DNA of 64,000 nucleotides, from NCBI RefSeq assembly GCF_020229735.1, contig NZ_CP083457.1, forward strand, positions 186,001-250,000. The letters run 5' to 3'. This document shows positions 47,169-56,368 of the stretch, one piece after another. The translations under genes were made by a program, and so were the position numbers. The notes beneath the pieces are model-generated. The model made no database searches, was not told the DNA's origin, and was given only the letters and a program-made list of their open reading frames with translations. The first letter of the stretch is position 1; each line of letters begins with the position of its first letter. This DNA is from Deinococcus taeanensis (GTDB lineage: Bacteria > Deinococcota > Deinococci > Deinococcales > Deinococcaceae).

Positions 47169-48140
47169 CACCAGCGCAACCCAGGTGAGGGCCGACGGTG
47201 TGTTGTCGTCCTGCACGTACTCGGCCCAGGTCATGAACCACGCCCACCGTGGCTGTGAGGCAAGTTGAGCGGGCGTCGGCACCTTGCCCACTTCCGCCAG
47301 AGCGATCGGCTTGGTCCCGGCAAGGGTCAGCATCTGGTTGTACTCCGTGGTGGTGGGAAAGTCCTTGTACCACATGTCCACGGAGACGACGTCCACGTAC
47401 GCTGCTCCGGGCCAGTAGTCCGACAGTCGATCCATGCCCACGTCCTTGACGTTCCACACCCAGATCAGGTTGGTGATGCCCCTGGTGTTCACCAGGTGGT
47501 CATACGTGATCTGGTAGAGCTTTCTGCTGCCGCTGACGCCCGGCCGGCCCCCCCACCAGGACCAGCCATCGTTCATCTCATGGACGGGCCGGAACAGCGC
47601 CTGTACGCCGCTGTTCCTGAGGTCCTGCAGGTAAGGCACGAGTTTATCCAGTCGGGCGAGCCAGGCATTGTGCAGAGCGGTGCCTGGCGTGACGAGCTGA
47701 TTCCATTGGGTGTCCGTCAGTTTCGCCAGAACACCGTCGGTGTTCCAGTCGCAGGGTTCCGCCACCGTGGGCGGGCACGCATGCCAGGTCAGAGCAACCA
47801 CGGCGCCACTCCTGAACTGGTTTTTGGCTTCGTTGATCATGGTCGAGCGGTGGTCAATGTCCGCCTGGCGGAACAGGAAGTCTCCGCCCCACAACCCGGG
47901 CGTCCTGCCCGTCGTACTTTGCACGTACCGTGTCCATCTGGTGGGGTCACTGTTGGGTTCTTTGTTGTGCTGGCCGGCGACCGTGTACTTGCCGGAAATG
48001 CTCTTGATGTAATCCAGCACGCTGGACTGACCTGGAGACAGGGCCTGTGCCCTGAAGCTCTCCGGCGTGGGTACCGTTCCTGGGGCGGTGCAGGCAGCGA
48101 GCGTGAGCGGGAGGAGCAGGGCAGGCCAGGGGTGTCTCAT
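46662..48140 (-). CDS. GH26 endo-beta-mannanase, C-terminus replaced by antisense MFS sequence
   Basis: From ATG 48140 (GGAG upstream). A lipobox-like LTLAAC near residue 17 predicts a lipid anchor. The GH26 domain spans residues about 35-320: VAGQHNKEPNSD, GGDFLFR, VVALTWHACPP, RPVHEMND with acid/base Glu188, and PIALAEVG with nucleophile Glu283. Past about residue 321 (position near 47177) the frame leaves GH26 sequence and runs antisense through the MFS gene to 46662, so the last stretch expected of GH26 is absent. The enzyme cuts beta-1,4-mannan. Whether the truncated form folds is unclear. Confidence 0.75.
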   Translation of the reverse strand: MRHPWPALLLPLTLAACTAPGTVPTPESFRAQALSPGQSSVLDYIKSISGKYTVAGQHNKEPNSDPTRWTRYVQSTTGRTPGLWGGDFLFRQADIDHRSTMINEAKNQFRSGAVVALTWHACPPTVAEPCDWNTDGVLAKLTDTQWNQLVTPGTALHNAWLARLDKLVPYLQDLRNSGVQALFRPVHEMNDGWSWWGGRPGVSGSRKLYQITYDHLVNTRGITNLIWVWNVKDVGMDRLSDYWPGAAYVDVVSVDMWYKDFPTTTEYNQMLTLAGTKPIALAEVGKVPTPAQLASQPRWAWFMTWAEYVQDDNTPSALTWVALVSRRALAFVPAHLADGPARAASWPRKGRVQQGQSSCHTQSREQAQGHAVRACPGQQQPYPERREGLGEVDRPRHAPVRCPEHRGRVPPRQEFCACQRQGATGQAERHDAQHEDRRVLGPEQQRGAGRQLHEQTGGQAQGAEPGQQGHERHPARQRGQAQQAGESRRQGR

Positions 48141-48282
48141 GGTTCTCCTTGTCAACTGCTCCGTTGTTCTTCGGAGGGTCTGGCAGGGCCGGAGAGGTGG
48201 TGTGTCAGGACCACAGGACCGCCCGGGGGCGATTTTCTAGCGGTCCGTTCTGCACCTTTCTCTCAATGGTGTGCGGGAAGCT

Positions 48283-48349
48283 CTGTTCTGTGGTGTACCG
48301 AACAGGAGCAGGCTGAGTTCCCGGGAGGGAGCAAATCTCGTTCATGAAC
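48283..48349. promoter_or_regulatory. Candidate operators before the GH26 gene
   Basis: CTGTTC and GAACAG form an inverted repeat with an 11-base spacer (48283-48305), and GTTCATGAAC at 48340-48349 is a 10-bp palindrome. Both share the GTTC...GAAC half-sites seen beside the lacI gene (57869-57879, 58056-58066), so the LacI-type regulator may control this gene too. Inferred from sequence only. Confidence 0.45.
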
Positions 48350-48384
48350 AGGGCGAGAGCAACGCCATCACCTTGCCGCCGGTT

Positions 48385-50889
48385 TCATTGTCCTGAAACG
48401 GGCGCCAGAAGACCAAATTCCAGCGGGTTCATCATCCCCAACGCACGCACCCGCACCGTCTGAACATCAGGGGCGCACAGACGGACCGTTCTGACCTCCC
48501 CTGGACGCAGATCCAGGAAGTTATCCGACCAGGCCGTTCCAGGGCCCGCACTCAGCCAGACCCCCTTGGCAGGGCGATCAGAAACCAGCCGAACGCTGCC
48601 TTCGGGCTGGACCTCCACCTTCAGCGGGACAGGGCCAAAATCATGATATTTATACGGCTCTGGAAAATGGCTGGCCCTGGCGACCACCTCGCCGCCTTCC
48701 ACCAGTTCCGCGAAATAGATCCTGGGCTCGCCGCCCACCGGCCATGCCGGCACATCGGTCCGCCGCGCCGGCAGCGCCGTCAGGACAGACACGTCCTCGC
48801 CGAGAAGTTCACCGCTGACACTGTACGCGTAGCGTCTGAGTTCCACCGAACGGCTCTCCCGCAGACTGCTGCACACCCACGTTTCCAGCGCCTCCCCTGC
48901 GAGGTGAATCCCGGCGGTCAGTGGGGCAAGTTCGCGTTTAATCGAGTAGTAGGCGGGCTTCGCGGTCCCCAGGGAATCGATGATGGCCCACGAAGAGACG
49001 GGCCAGCAGTCGTTGAGCTGCCACACCAGCGCCCCCGATACGGCGTGCTTTCCTGGCCCTTCAAACCGCCGCCGGTAATCCCGGTAGGCATACCGCATGG
49101 CTTCGGCCTGAATCAGCTGCGTGTTGTAGATGTACTCCTCGAGGTTCCGGTGACCCCGCAGGTTCTCGGCCTGATACACGGCGAGCCGGCGGGCCCCGTC
49201 GGGTTTGAAGTTGGGGCCCAGCGCACGGGTGTGGTGCACGAAGGTTTCGCTTTCGGGGTACCACTCCTCCTGCGGCATTGACTGCTCAATCACGTCCAGA
49301 GACGGAGCAGACATCAGCCCGAACTCACTGACAAAACGCCCCTCGTACTGCTTGTACTCCTGGTAGGGCGCCATGGGCCCATGCCAGACCTCCCAGGTGT
49401 GCCGGTCCCCAACGGTCTGGTCGAAGACATCCGCCCCTCCGTACGGACTGCCGGGCCAGTACAGCCGCGTCGGATCGAGGTCGTCGCACACCGCGCGGAG
49501 CACCACCTCATAGAGGTGCTGGGCATCGAACTTGCTGTCGTCGCCGCCGGGCCCATACGCGCCGACCGCCTGGGCAATCTGATAGTCCTCGTTGTTGCCG
49601 CACCACAACGCGATGGAAGCGTGATTTCTCAGGCGTTTCACCTGCTGGCGGGCTTCCCGCCTGACGCTCTGGGTGAAGGTCTCGTCCCCGGGGTACATTC
49701 CGCAGGCAAACATGAAGTCCTGCCACACCAGCAGGCCCAGTTCATCGCAGATGTCGTAGAACGCGTCGGTTTCGTAGATGCCTCCGCCCCACACCCGGAT
49801 CATGGTCATGTTCGCGTCTTTGGCCTGCGTGAGGCGCGTCCGGTACTGCGCTTCAGAGACCGTATTGAGCAGGAGATGTTCAGGAATCCAGTTCGCGCCG
49901 CCGACAAAGAAAGGCTCGTTGTTCACCTCGAAGGTGAAACTGCTGCCCGGCTCGCCCCGGACGTTCTCCTGCACCACCCTGACGCGCCGCAGACCGACAC
50001 GTACGGCTTTCTCCTCCAGCCGCTGGCCGCGCTGGCGCACTTCGACGTGCACGGTGTACAGCGGCTGAGCGCCCCGGCCGCTGGGGTGCCACAGTTCAGG
50101 AGCCGCCACTTCGAACAGCGCGGAGGACACACGGGTCCCGGTCACGGACGCCGCGTTCATCGCCCGGCCCTGCGGGTCGCGCAGGGTCACGCGCACTTCG
50201 ACGTCGCCCAGCTCGCCCGTGAGGGTGACGTGCACGGGAATGAACGCCTGAAGGAGATCCGGCGTGACTTCCGCAGGAACGTGCACCTCGCTGAGGTGCA
50301 CGGAATAGGCGTTGAGCCTCACCGCTTTCCAGATGCCCGCCGTGAGGATCACCGGCCCCCAATCCCAGCCGTAGTGGTACTGGGCTTTTCTCAGGTAGAG
50401 CCGGCTGGTGTCCCCGTTCCAGGCGGCCCGCACGCCACCTTGCGCCTCACGCCCACGCCCCACGGTCAGTGGACTTTCGAACAGGACCCAGACCGTGTTC
50501 TCGCCCGGCTGAAGCAGACCTTTGACATCCACAGTGTGGGCCGTGAACATGTTGTCGCCCTGCAGCACCCGCTCGCCGTTCAGGAACACCGTGCTGACGG
50601 TATCGAGCCCTTCGAACGTCAGCTGCAGGTGCGGCGCCGCCAGGACGCCGGCCTCAACAGTCAACGTACCGCGGTAGAGCCAGTCGGTGGTTCCAACCCA
50701 CTGCACCTCCCGCTCGTTAAGCCCGTAGTACGGATCCTGAATCACCCCGTGGCGCAGCAGGTCCTGCTGCACGGTCCCGGGGACCGTGGCGGACCGCCAG
50801 CCTGAAGAGGAACGGAAATCATCGTGGAGGGCCTGGGTCGCCTCACGCGGCTTGAATTCCCAGTTTTGATGGAACGTCAGGATGGTCAT
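48385..50889 (-). CDS. GH2 beta-mannosidase
   Basis: From ATG 50889 (GGAGG seven bases upstream), 834 residues, no signal peptide, so cytoplasmic. N-terminal beta-sandwich (residues about 20-170, WEFKPREATQALHDDFRSSSGW...WDWGP), an Ig-like domain, then the TIM barrel with acid/base Glu434 in LWCGNNEDYQ and nucleophile Glu522 in VSEFGL. This fits mannosidases of the GH2 family (Man2A type). It would hydrolyse imported mannooligosaccharides to mannose. It follows the GH5 gene by 67 bases. Confidence 0.88.
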   Translation of the reverse strand: MTILTFHQNWEFKPREATQALHDDFRSSSGWRSATVPGTVQQDLLRHGVIQDPYYGLNEREVQWVGTTDWLYRGTLTVEAGVLAAPHLQLTFEGLDTVSTVFLNGERVLQGDNMFTAHTVDVKGLLQPGENTVWVLFESPLTVGRGREAQGGVRAAWNGDTSRLYLRKAQYHYGWDWGPVILTAGIWKAVRLNAYSVHLSEVHVPAEVTPDLLQAFIPVHVTLTGELGDVEVRVTLRDPQGRAMNAASVTGTRVSSALFEVAAPELWHPSGRGAQPLYTVHVEVRQRGQRLEEKAVRVGLRRVRVVQENVRGEPGSSFTFEVNNEPFFVGGANWIPEHLLLNTVSEAQYRTRLTQAKDANMTMIRVWGGGIYETDAFYDICDELGLLVWQDFMFACGMYPGDETFTQSVRREARQQVKRLRNHASIALWCGNNEDYQIAQAVGAYGPGGDDSKFDAQHLYEVVLRAVCDDLDPTRLYWPGSPYGGADVFDQTVGDRHTWEVWHGPMAPYQEYKQYEGRFVSEFGLMSAPSLDVIEQSMPQEEWYPESETFVHHTRALGPNFKPDGARRLAVYQAENLRGHRNLEEYIYNTQLIQAEAMRYAYRDYRRRFEGPGKHAVSGALVWQLNDCWPVSSWAIIDSLGTAKPAYYSIKRELAPLTAGIHLAGEALETWVCSSLRESRSVELRRYAYSVSGELLGEDVSVLTALPARRTDVPAWPVGGEPRIYFAELVEGGEVVARASHFPEPYKYHDFGPVPLKVEVQPEGSVRLVSDRPAKGVWLSAGPGTAWSDNFLDLRPGEVRTVRLCAPDVQTVRVRALGMMNPLEFGLLAPVSGQ

Positions 50890-50956
50890 AGGAATGCCTC
50901 CAGGGCCAGGGGTGTCGGCCCGAACGAGTGAGTGCGCAAGGACAAGGAACGGGCGG

Positions 50957-52223
50957 TCAAGGTGCGGCTTCGAACAGCACAAAGCTGCCCTGCGGAGCGT
51001 TCATTTCGGCGCTGGCCGGCAGCGTGGTCCACTGGCGGAGATCCGGCCGGTACAGGCGCACGGTGAAGTTCTGGAAGGGCAGCTCCACGTTCAGTGGTCC
51101 TCCGGCGGCGGAGGCCACCACCACAGGACCGTACTGGTAGGCGGACCTGCCTTCTGCAGGGACGTTCCCTCGCCGTCCGGCCTGGCCCAGGAGCCTGGGA
51201 AGAAAAGCCAGCCGCTCGTACGCCGCCCACTCAGCGTCGGTCACATCGCCGAACTCATCGTTCTTGTGTGTCCACAGCAGGCTGCTTCCTCCAGTGGCGA
51301 ACGAGGCCAGCGTGGCGGCGGTCACGAAATCCGCGCGGGTTTCCGGGGCGACCACGCCCAGTGGGGGCGTACTCTCCGACCAGTGCCGGCTTTTGGAAGG
51401 TCTCCTGCGCCCAGCGGATGGCGTTGCGGGCCACCGCGGCGGCCCGGTCCGGGTTGCGCACCTCCCGGTAGGTGTGAAGCTGCACCAGATCGATGGTGGG
51501 GTCGCTCCACAGTTCCTCCCAGCGCACGTCACCGGTCAGGCTTTGCGTGATCAGGTGCCTCTGGTCGCTCTTCTTGATCGTGGCGACCGCAAAGTGCAGC
51601 CAGTCCAGCGCCTCCTCGCGTTGACCGGGGTAGTCCGCGCAGACGCCATTGAGTTCATTGATGGGTTCCCACGCGAGAATGGCGAGACTGTCCTGATACC
51701 GGGAGACAAGAAATGCGATGCGCCTGGCCTGGGCGGAACGGGCCACACTGCTCGTATAGAACGCCTTGCCGGTGGTGAGTGGTCCGCCGCTCTTTGCGCC
51801 ATAGGCGCTGGTGTCCAGCACGTGACGGAACACCCAGTGATCAAACAGGCACACGATCAGCTTCACGGTGTACGTCCCGGCAAGCTCGATGGTCTGGTCG
51901 AGGCGCCTCACCTGCTCCGGGTCGTAGGCGCCACGAGTACTTTCGAATTCCGGCTCAGGCACGAAGAGACGGATGGTATTAACGCCCCTGGTGGCCGCGT
52001 GACGCATGTACTGCTCGGTGGACCAGTCCTCCCGGTTGTTTCCCGGCTTCATGACGGCAAAACGGTTGAGTCCGTAGGGAACACAAGGGATGCCGTCGAT
52101 TTCCAGCGTCCAGGGCTGGGCGCTCGAGCGGGTAACGAACCCGTCCGCCAGCGCTGCGCCGCCCAGCACGAGGGTGCCCAGCACAAGCCGGACGAAACGA
52201 GACGCTGACGCGAAGCCCGTCAC
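50957..52223 (-). pseudogene. Secreted GH5-like glycoside hydrolase, frameshifted in a C run
   Basis: From GTG 52223 (GAGAGGT upstream). Signal peptide MTGFASASRFVRLVLGTLVLGGAALA. Catalytic TIM barrel with LAWEPINELNG (acid/base Glu190) and PALVGEYAP (nucleophile Glu284). Immediately after GEYAP a single extra C in a five-C run (about 51360) breaks the frame; the rest (GVVAPETRADFVTAATLASFATGGSSLLWTHKN..., to 50957) is in another frame. If the base is a sequencing error the protein is a full secreted beta-mannanase-like enzyme of about 420 residues. Confidence 0.75.
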
Positions 52224-52348
52224 CGGGTGACCTCTCGATCAGAGGGACCGGGCCGCAGGGGACTGACCGGCAGGGCGACAGGCGTACGCATGGAAGGCTT
52301 CCTTGGGGCGTCAGGGGCGCACACAGAGACGTGGGCATGAGTCGGCAT

Positions 52349-53155
52349 TCACTCACCCACTGCCGCATCGGTGATGGGCGAAGTGACCAGCACGTAATTT
52401 TTGATGCCCTGATGGGGATAAACCATCAGGGCGAGGCCGCGCACATCATTCAGGTCGCGGACAAGGGCGGTGTTTGCCCAGCCGGAGCGTTCCGCTTTGA
52501 AGGTGGGCTCGGTCAGGGGGAAGTGAAGGTGCGACCAGCCAGGCCCGAAGGCCACCAACCTGGATTCCTGCCACTCTCTGGCGGCCGTCGTGCGGACGGT
52601 CAGGGCCGCGTCCAGCGTGATGGCGGTCGGGTTGAAGATGACGAAGCTGACTGTGTTTACTCCGCTGAAATTCAGGGGGACCCTGAAATCCACCAGCGCA
52701 TAGGCTTTCTTGAGGTCCTGGTCGGGGTCGGCTTTGGTGTTGTCAAAATCAATGCGCAGGAGGTAAGTGGGCGCCTCCGGGCTGGGGGAGGTGCGCAGGG
52801 CCGCTGCCGCTTCCGGGGCACTGGCAGGCACGGCGGTGACCCCCAGGGTGCTGTTGTAGCCCAGTCCTGTCAGGCCCGCGGTCCAGGTGGCTGGAGCCGC
52901 GGCTTGCAGGGTGGTGCCGGCGCGGACTGCGGCGCCCGGACTGGACGTCTGGGTCATGACGGGCGAAGCGCCAGTGGCCCCGGTGGCACCGCGGCTCCCC
53001 CCGCTGGTGGTGGGCGCCTGCCCGGCCGCAGGCGCCGCGTTGCCGGTTCCCGCAGCGGTGAAACTGGCGGGCGGGCGGAGCGCAGGCGCGCAGGCGGTGG
53101 TCAGGCACGGCGTGGTCAGCAGAAACGTGATGGTCATGCGCTGCGCGTAGTTCAT
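52349..53155 (-). CDS. Secreted lipoprotein of the mannan locus
   Basis: The 268-residue protein has a lipobox LTTAC near residue 22, then a low-complexity Ala/Gly/Pro/Thr linker (residues about 23-110), then a beta-rich region (YALVDFRVPLNFSGVNTVSFVIFNPTAITLDAALTVR, ENVR-type ladder) resembling a carbohydrate-binding jelly roll. It lies between the sugar ABC permease and the GH5 gene on the same strand. A mannan-binding surface role is likely but not proven. Confidence 0.6.
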   Translation of the reverse strand: MNYAQRMTITFLLTTPCLTTACAPALRPPASFTAAGTGNAAPAAGQAPTTSGGSRGATGATGASPVMTQTSSPGAAVRAGTTLQAAAPATWTAGLTGLGYNSTLGVTAVPASAPEAAAALRTSPSPEAPTYLLRIDFDNTKADPDQDLKKAYALVDFRVPLNFSGVNTVSFVIFNPTAITLDAALTVRTTAAREWQESRLVAFGPGWSHLHFPLTEPTFKAERSGWANTALVRDLNDVRGLALMVYPHQGIKNYVLVTSPITDAAVGE

Positions 53156-53284
53156 GGTCGGCTCCTGTGAGACAGTGGGTGCGGTTGCAGGCCGCTCTTC
53201 GGGCCGGCAATGACCGGCCGCCGCCCGCCGCGCAGCAACGCAGGCGTGAGGGCTGAAAGCGGTCTGCTGGGGCGACGGCCGGGT

Positions 53285-54163
53285 CTAGCCCTTGATGCCG
53301 GAGAAGGTCACACCCTCCACGAAGTACCGCTGGGTGAAAAAGAACAACACGAACAGAGGCACCGTGAAAATGGTCGCGCAGGCCATCAGGGGTCCCCACT
53401 CCTGACCGTTGGCCCCCTGGAATTGCTGGAGCCCCAGAGACAACGTGTACTGCGACGGGTCGTTCAGGTAGATCAGGGGGCCCAGGAAATCCTTGAATGC
53501 CAGCAGGAACTGCTGAAGAAACACCACCGCCAGGGCCGGCTGGATCAGAGGGAGGATAATCCGCCTGAAAATTCCAAATTCAGAACAGCCGTCGATGCGG
53601 GCCGCTTCTGCAAGCTCATCCGGCATGGTCTGGATGAATTGCCGCATCAGGAAGATGTAGTAGGCGCCGCCGAAGAAGGCGGGAACGATCAGCGGCAGGA
53701 GGGTTCCGGTCCAGCCGAGGTCACGGAAGATCAGGTAGGTGGGAATCATGGTGACGACGCCTGGCAGCAGCATGGTGCCGAGCAGAATGTTGAACACCCA
53801 TTCTCTGCCCACCCAGCGGATCTTCGCGAAGCCATACGCCACCAGGGCACTCGACAGACTGCTTCCGATACTGGAAAAAATGGCGTACACCAGGGTGTTG
53901 CGCAGATACTCGAAGAAGGGGATGTTCGTGAGCGCTTTGGTGTAGTTCTCCCAGACCACGGCGTGCGGGTAGAGGGTCGGGGGGGTGAGAAAGACCTCCG
54001 TGTCCCCCTTTACCGAAGTGATCAGCATCCAGTACAGGGGCACCGCGAAACTCAGGGTGATCAGGCTGGCGACGAGAAACGCAAGCACAGTGCCCGCGGC
54101 GCGCCTCTTGTTCACAGGGGCGGTGGACTGGGTGTGTGAAGGACGGCCTTTAGCTGCGATCAT
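53285..54163 (-). CDS. Sugar ABC transporter permease (MalG-type)
   Basis: The 292-residue protein has six membrane segments and the cytoplasmic EAA loop (DELAEAARIDGCSEFGIFRRIILPLIQPAL) that docks the ATPase. It pairs with the permease encoded just upstream, overlapping its stop by 14 bases. The ATPase is not in the window; a shared MsmK-type ATPase elsewhere would serve. Substrate is inferred to be mannooligosaccharide from the neighbours. Confidence 0.85.
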   Translation of the reverse strand: MIAAKGRPSHTQSTAPVNKRRAAGTVLAFLVASLITLSFAVPLYWMLITSVKGDTEVFLTPPTLYPHAVVWENYTKALTNIPFFEYLRNTLVYAIFSSIGSSLSSALVAYGFAKIRWVGREWVFNILLGTMLLPGVVTMIPTYLIFRDLGWTGTLLPLIVPAFFGGAYYIFLMRQFIQTMPDELAEAARIDGCSEFGIFRRIILPLIQPALAVVFLQQFLLAFKDFLGPLIYLNDPSQYTLSLGLQQFQGANGQEWGPLMACATIFTVPLFVLFFFTQRYFVEGVTFSGIKG

Positions 54164-55079
54164 AAACCACCCATTTCCTGCTCAGGCGAAAGGTCAGGCC
54201 GGTGAACGCCAGAATCCCCAGGAACAACACCCAGGAGAGCGCCGAGGCGTACCCCATGTCGAAATCGCGAAAGGCCTTCTGGTAGATGTACAGGGAGGCG
54301 AAGAGGGTCGAGTCTGCCGGTCCACCCTGCCCTCCACTGACGATGAACGCCTCAGTGAACGCCTGGAACGCACCGATCAGGCCGGTGATGGTGATGAACA
54401 GGACGACGGGGCTGATCATCGGGAGCGTGATGTGCCAGAAACGGTGCCACAGGGTGGCGCCGTCAATCTCGGCCGCTTCATACAGTTGTTTGGGAACGTC
54501 GGCCAGCGAGGCGAGCAGCAGCAGGACGTTGCCGCCCACAGCCCACTGGGCAATCATGACCAGTGAGATTTTCGCCCAGTCGGGGTCGCCGAGCCAGGTC
54601 GGACCCTGAATGCCGCACCAGGCGAGCACGGTGTTGAACAGCCCGCCGATGGGCTTGAACATCCACAGCCACAGGATGCCGGTCGCGACGGGAGGCACAA
54701 TAAGCGGCACGTACATCAAGGTGCGCATCAGATTGCGTCCAGGCATGCGCTGGTGGTAGACCATGGCGAGCGCGACCGCGAGCACCACGCCGACAGGCAC
54801 GCAGACCAACACGTAATACATGGTGTTTTTGATGGACGTGACCCAGCGGGGATCCGCGAAGAGGGTCTGGTAATTCTGCAGGCCAATCCATTGGGGCTCA
54901 CTGAGGATGTTGTAGCTGGTGAAGGAAAAGTACAGCGAGGCGCCAAACGGGTACAGCACCAGCGAGAGGAAGCCGATGATCCAGGGCGAGATGAACGCCA
55001 GCCCCAGAAACAGGGACTGCCAGGTCTTTTTACGACTTCTTCCTTTTGGGCGGAGGGCGTTAGCGTTGAGGATGGACAT
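54150..55079 (-). CDS. Sugar ABC transporter permease (MalF-type)
   Basis: The 309-residue protein has a MalF-type N-terminal membrane segment, TSYNILSEPQWIGLQNYQTLFADPRW and EAA loop YEAAEIDGATLWHRFWHITLPMISPV. It overlaps the GH5 gene end by 20 bases and the MalG-type permease by 14. Confidence 0.85.
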   Translation of the reverse strand: MSILNANALRPKGRSRKKTWQSLFLGLAFISPWIIGFLSLVLYPFGASLYFSFTSYNILSEPQWIGLQNYQTLFADPRWVTSIKNTMYYVLVCVPVGVVLAVALAMVYHQRMPGRNLMRTLMYVPLIVPPVATGILWLWMFKPIGGLFNTVLAWCGIQGPTWLGDPDWAKISLVMIAQWAVGGNVLLLLASLADVPKQLYEAAEIDGATLWHRFWHITLPMISPVVLFITITGLIGAFQAFTEAFIVSGGQGGPADSTLFASLYIYQKAFRDFDMGYASALSWVLFLGILAFTGLTFRLSRKWVVYDRS

Positions 55080-56367
55080 ACACCAGCACCTCCTCGTTGC
55101 CCAGTTGTGACGCCAGCACCGCCGCGCCAGACGCCGAGAAGTCAGCGCTGCGCAGCCTCAGAGGGCGGGTCCAGTTCACCTGGGCGGCCACTGTGGCGAG
55201 CGGGGCGTAGAGATCAAGGTCTTCATCAAACAGTTCTCCAAACGCATCCGAGGCGGACACCCAGGGGAGGATGCTCATGCCCTGGCTCATGGCCGCCCAC
55301 AGGCCGGTCTTCAGGAACGTAGAGCGTTCGGGGTCTGCACGGAACGCCCCATACTCACCAATCAGGACATGCTTTCCGAACCGCGCGCTTTGTTCCGCGT
55401 CATTGCGCAGGACGCCTGGTAAGGCGGCCGGGTTGCTCGTGGCGTAGCTGTGATACTGAATGAAATCAATGTCAGGACTGGCAAACACGTTCGGCCAGAC
55501 CGCCTCGGCCAGCAGCGAGGCCGTGACCGGTTTGTGCGACGGGTCGACCGCTTTGATGTGACGCGCCAGGGCCAGCGTCACCCGCTCGGTCTGTTGGTGT
55601 CCGCTGGCCGTCCTGTCGGAAATAATGTCCGCTTCGTTGCCGATCTCCCAGGCAATGAGGCTGCTGTGGTGGTGCAGTTTGTTCACCAGAAACGTGACGC
55701 GCCGTTTCAGGAGGGTCAGGCCCTCTTCGCTGCCGTAGATGTCCTGGTGGTTCTCGAACGGCCCACCGTTGAGAACGTTATAGGGATCTCCTGAGAAGTC
55801 GGCGGACATCGCTGCCAGGTCGATCAGGCTGAAGATGATGTTGATGCCCAGCTGATCTGCCGCGCTGAGCATCTGGTCGTAGGCGGAGAGGGCAAATTCG
55901 TCATAGGTGCCGGCCGGACTCTCGAATTCGGGCATGCTGAAAACGCGGAAGGTGTTGCCGCCGCGCTTGTGCAGTTCCTTCATGTACGTCTCGGCGCGCC
56001 ACTGGTTGCGGTTGGCCGGTGGATAGTACAACTGGCGGCGGTTCATGCCGATGGGGAGGAAGGCTCTTCCATCTTTGCACCACCCCTGGTTGCGCAGCTG
56101 GACGCCTGGACAGTCTGTCACGGTGGGCGCCGCACTGATCCCGGGGGCGCGGGCGCGGGCAAAGACGTCGAGTTTGACGTCCGGGGAGGTCAGGACGCCG
56201 CCGGTTTCCGGCCACGGTTGAGAGTGGAGAACGCTTCCGGTATCGGTGCTCAACCAGTCCACAGTCCAGCCTGGGGCGGGACTGTGGGGAAAGGTCACAG
56301 CGTACGTGGCGGCCTGACCCCAGCTGCTCGCGAGGAGAACCGAGAGGATCAGCTGGTGACACTTCAT
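55060..56367 (-). CDS. Secreted GH5 beta-mannanase
   Basis: The 435-residue protein starts with a signal peptide (MKCHQLILSVLLASSWGQA). The GH5-type TIM barrel shows LIAWEIGNEAD with acid/base Glu245 and VLIGEYGAF with nucleophile Glu338. RHNRWQAETYMKELHKRGGNTFRVF is the barrel start. It is placed between the binding protein and the permeases (one base after the binding-protein stop), in the mannan operon. Confidence 0.82.
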   Translation of the reverse strand: MKCHQLILSVLLASSWGQAATYAVTFPHSPAPGWTVDWLSTDTGSVLHSQPWPETGGVLTSPDVKLDVFARARAPGISAAPTVTDCPGVQLRNQGWCKDGRAFLPIGMNRRQLYYPPANRNQWRAETYMKELHKRGGNTFRVFSMPEFESPAGTYDEFALSAYDQMLSAADQLGINIIFSLIDLAAMSADFSGDPYNVLNGGPFENHQDIYGSEEGLTLLKRRVTFLVNKLHHHSSLIAWEIGNEADIISDRTASGHQQTERVTLALARHIKAVDPSHKPVTASLLAEAVWPNVFASPDIDFIQYHSYATSNPAALPGVLRNDAEQSARFGKHVLIGEYGAFRADPERSTFLKTGLWAAMSQGMSILPWVSASDAFGELFDEDLDLYAPLATVAAQVNWTRPLRLRSADFSASGAAVLASQLGNEEVLVYVHPQR

Positions 56368-56368
56368 G

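Noticed and set aside
46662..47177. The last 170 codons of the open frame that starts as GH26
   Set aside because: They are antisense to the MFS gene and not GH26 sequence; treated as read-through of a truncated gene.
49381..50805. A 474-codon plus-strand open frame
   Set aside because: It is antisense to the GH2 beta-mannosidase, which has catalytic residues and a ribosome binding site.
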